Shown here piece after piece: positions 63,166-64,000 of a DNA stretch of 64,000 bases; position 1 is the stretch's first letter, and every line of letters starts with the position of its first letter. The DNA is taken from NCBI RefSeq assembly GCF_030463535.1, contig NC_132878.1:86961355-87025354 (forward strand), read 5' to 3'. The notes below the pieces were generated by a model. That model saw only the letters and a program-made list of their open reading frames with translations. It did not search any database and was not told the DNA's origin. Source of the DNA: Salminus brasiliensis. Its lineage: Eukaryota; Chordata; Actinopteri; Characiformes; Bryconidae. A program made the position numbers and the translations under genes.

Positions 63166-64000
63166 CTAATGACACCTACAACCTTTCAGTGTGATTTCAT
63201 ATCTTAGAGCTTGTCATCACATTAACCAAACAAATTACTTGAGTTCATTTTCCAATGAACCCTGATCCAGATTCAGGATGATGCACAGAACGTAGGGCCC
63301 TGTAGAAGAAAAGGGTTATCCCAAATGCAATATCTCTCTCTATTTGAACTTCTCTTAAATACTCTATTAAATAATGGTTTTCCTGAACTAAAGAGCTGTA
63401 GATTGCTCATTTGTAGAGTTGCTGCTCTCCTGAAAGAACATTGCCAGTCACTTCCTCACATAAATGCCTGTAGGGGGCACTACACATCACTATACACACT
63501 GAACTTGCACTCTTCATGGGCCCGGGGAGTCTTCGCTCCATTGCTTGACTGTGTGTGTATGTGTGTGTGTTCTTCATTATTCATGCCCTGAATAATGAGG
63601 GTTAGGTTTCCCACTGGTCCACTCTAATCCCAGCCATGGCCCACACAGCCAGAATAATTCAGCCTCGACTTAAAAATAAATCCATACCAGGAGAGAGACA
63701 GAATATGTGTGTGTCTGTGTATGTGTACACTTTGGTGGACATTGTTGGATGCATACACTAGGGTGAATGTGTCACTTACCTTATGCTAGGAGCAGCACAC
63801 ACACACACACACACACAAAACTTGACTCAGGAACTTTTAATTCATAGACCATATGCTCAGATGTTTATCCAGCATTTCCTCTGAAATCATGGGAATTAAC
63901 AGAGAGTTTGCCCCCCTTAGCTGCAGTAACAGCCAATGCTCTTCTGGGAAGGCACGACTACACTGGATATTGGCACTTTTCATTGAGAATGTGACTGCAT

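Overview
This is ordinary eukaryotic nuclear DNA from a ray-finned (teleost) fish. The coding exons are short, split by GT-AG introns, and conserved at protein level with vertebrate genes. The space between them is packed with Tc1/mariner relics, MITEs, tRNA-derived SINEs, 5'-truncated LINE tails and long (CA)n/(TA)n microsatellites. The LINE and SINE tails resemble those of ostariophysan fishes (characins, catfishes, electric eels); that placement is an inference from memory. No operons, CRISPR arrays, phage or bacterial features are present.

Three protein-coding genes can be reconstructed exon by exon. (1) frrs1l, minus strand, 10895 down to 2794: five coding exons with all splice phases matching, giving a 278-aa DOMON-domain AMPA-receptor biogenesis factor. 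(2) alg2, minus strand, 52286 down to 50447: two coding exons giving a 403-aa ER mannosyltransferase, probably with an additional non-coding 5' exon near 53.95-54.05 kb. (3) sec61b, plus strand, 54427 to 59809: four coding exons giving the 97-aa tail-anchored beta subunit of the Sec61 translocon. alg2 and sec61b are head to head, apparently around one promoter with YY1-like and UPR-type ACGTG motifs. Both products serve ER protein biogenesis: lipid-linked oligosaccharide assembly for N-glycosylation, and protein translocation.

Layout: 1-2.6 kb, repeat-rich DNA beyond the 3' end of frrs1l; 2.8-10.9 kb, frrs1l, whose introns carry a Tc1 relic, a minisatellite, a SINE nested in another repeat, and a frameshifted THAP-domain relic; 11-50 kb, a gene desert of about 39 kb made of mobile-element remains interspersed with GC-richer, repeat-free islands that look like candidate regulatory elements; 50.4-54.1 kb, alg2; 54.4-60.15 kb, sec61b with a polyadenylation signal; 60.2-64 kb, repeats and one or two candidate regulatory islands.

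I did not find a novel multi-gene system. The observations most worth checking are: a (TG)n microsatellite that occupies the 3' splice site of frrs1l exon 3; a triplicated hAT terminal repeat forming a G-quadruplex-prone tract in the predicted alg2 5' UTR intron; a THAP-domain relic antisense in frrs1l intron 1; several nested insertions that give relative ages; a 31-bp-arm hairpin in a Tc1 relic; and candidate regulatory islands, some with RFX X-box-like motifs. Conservation could not be tested here.
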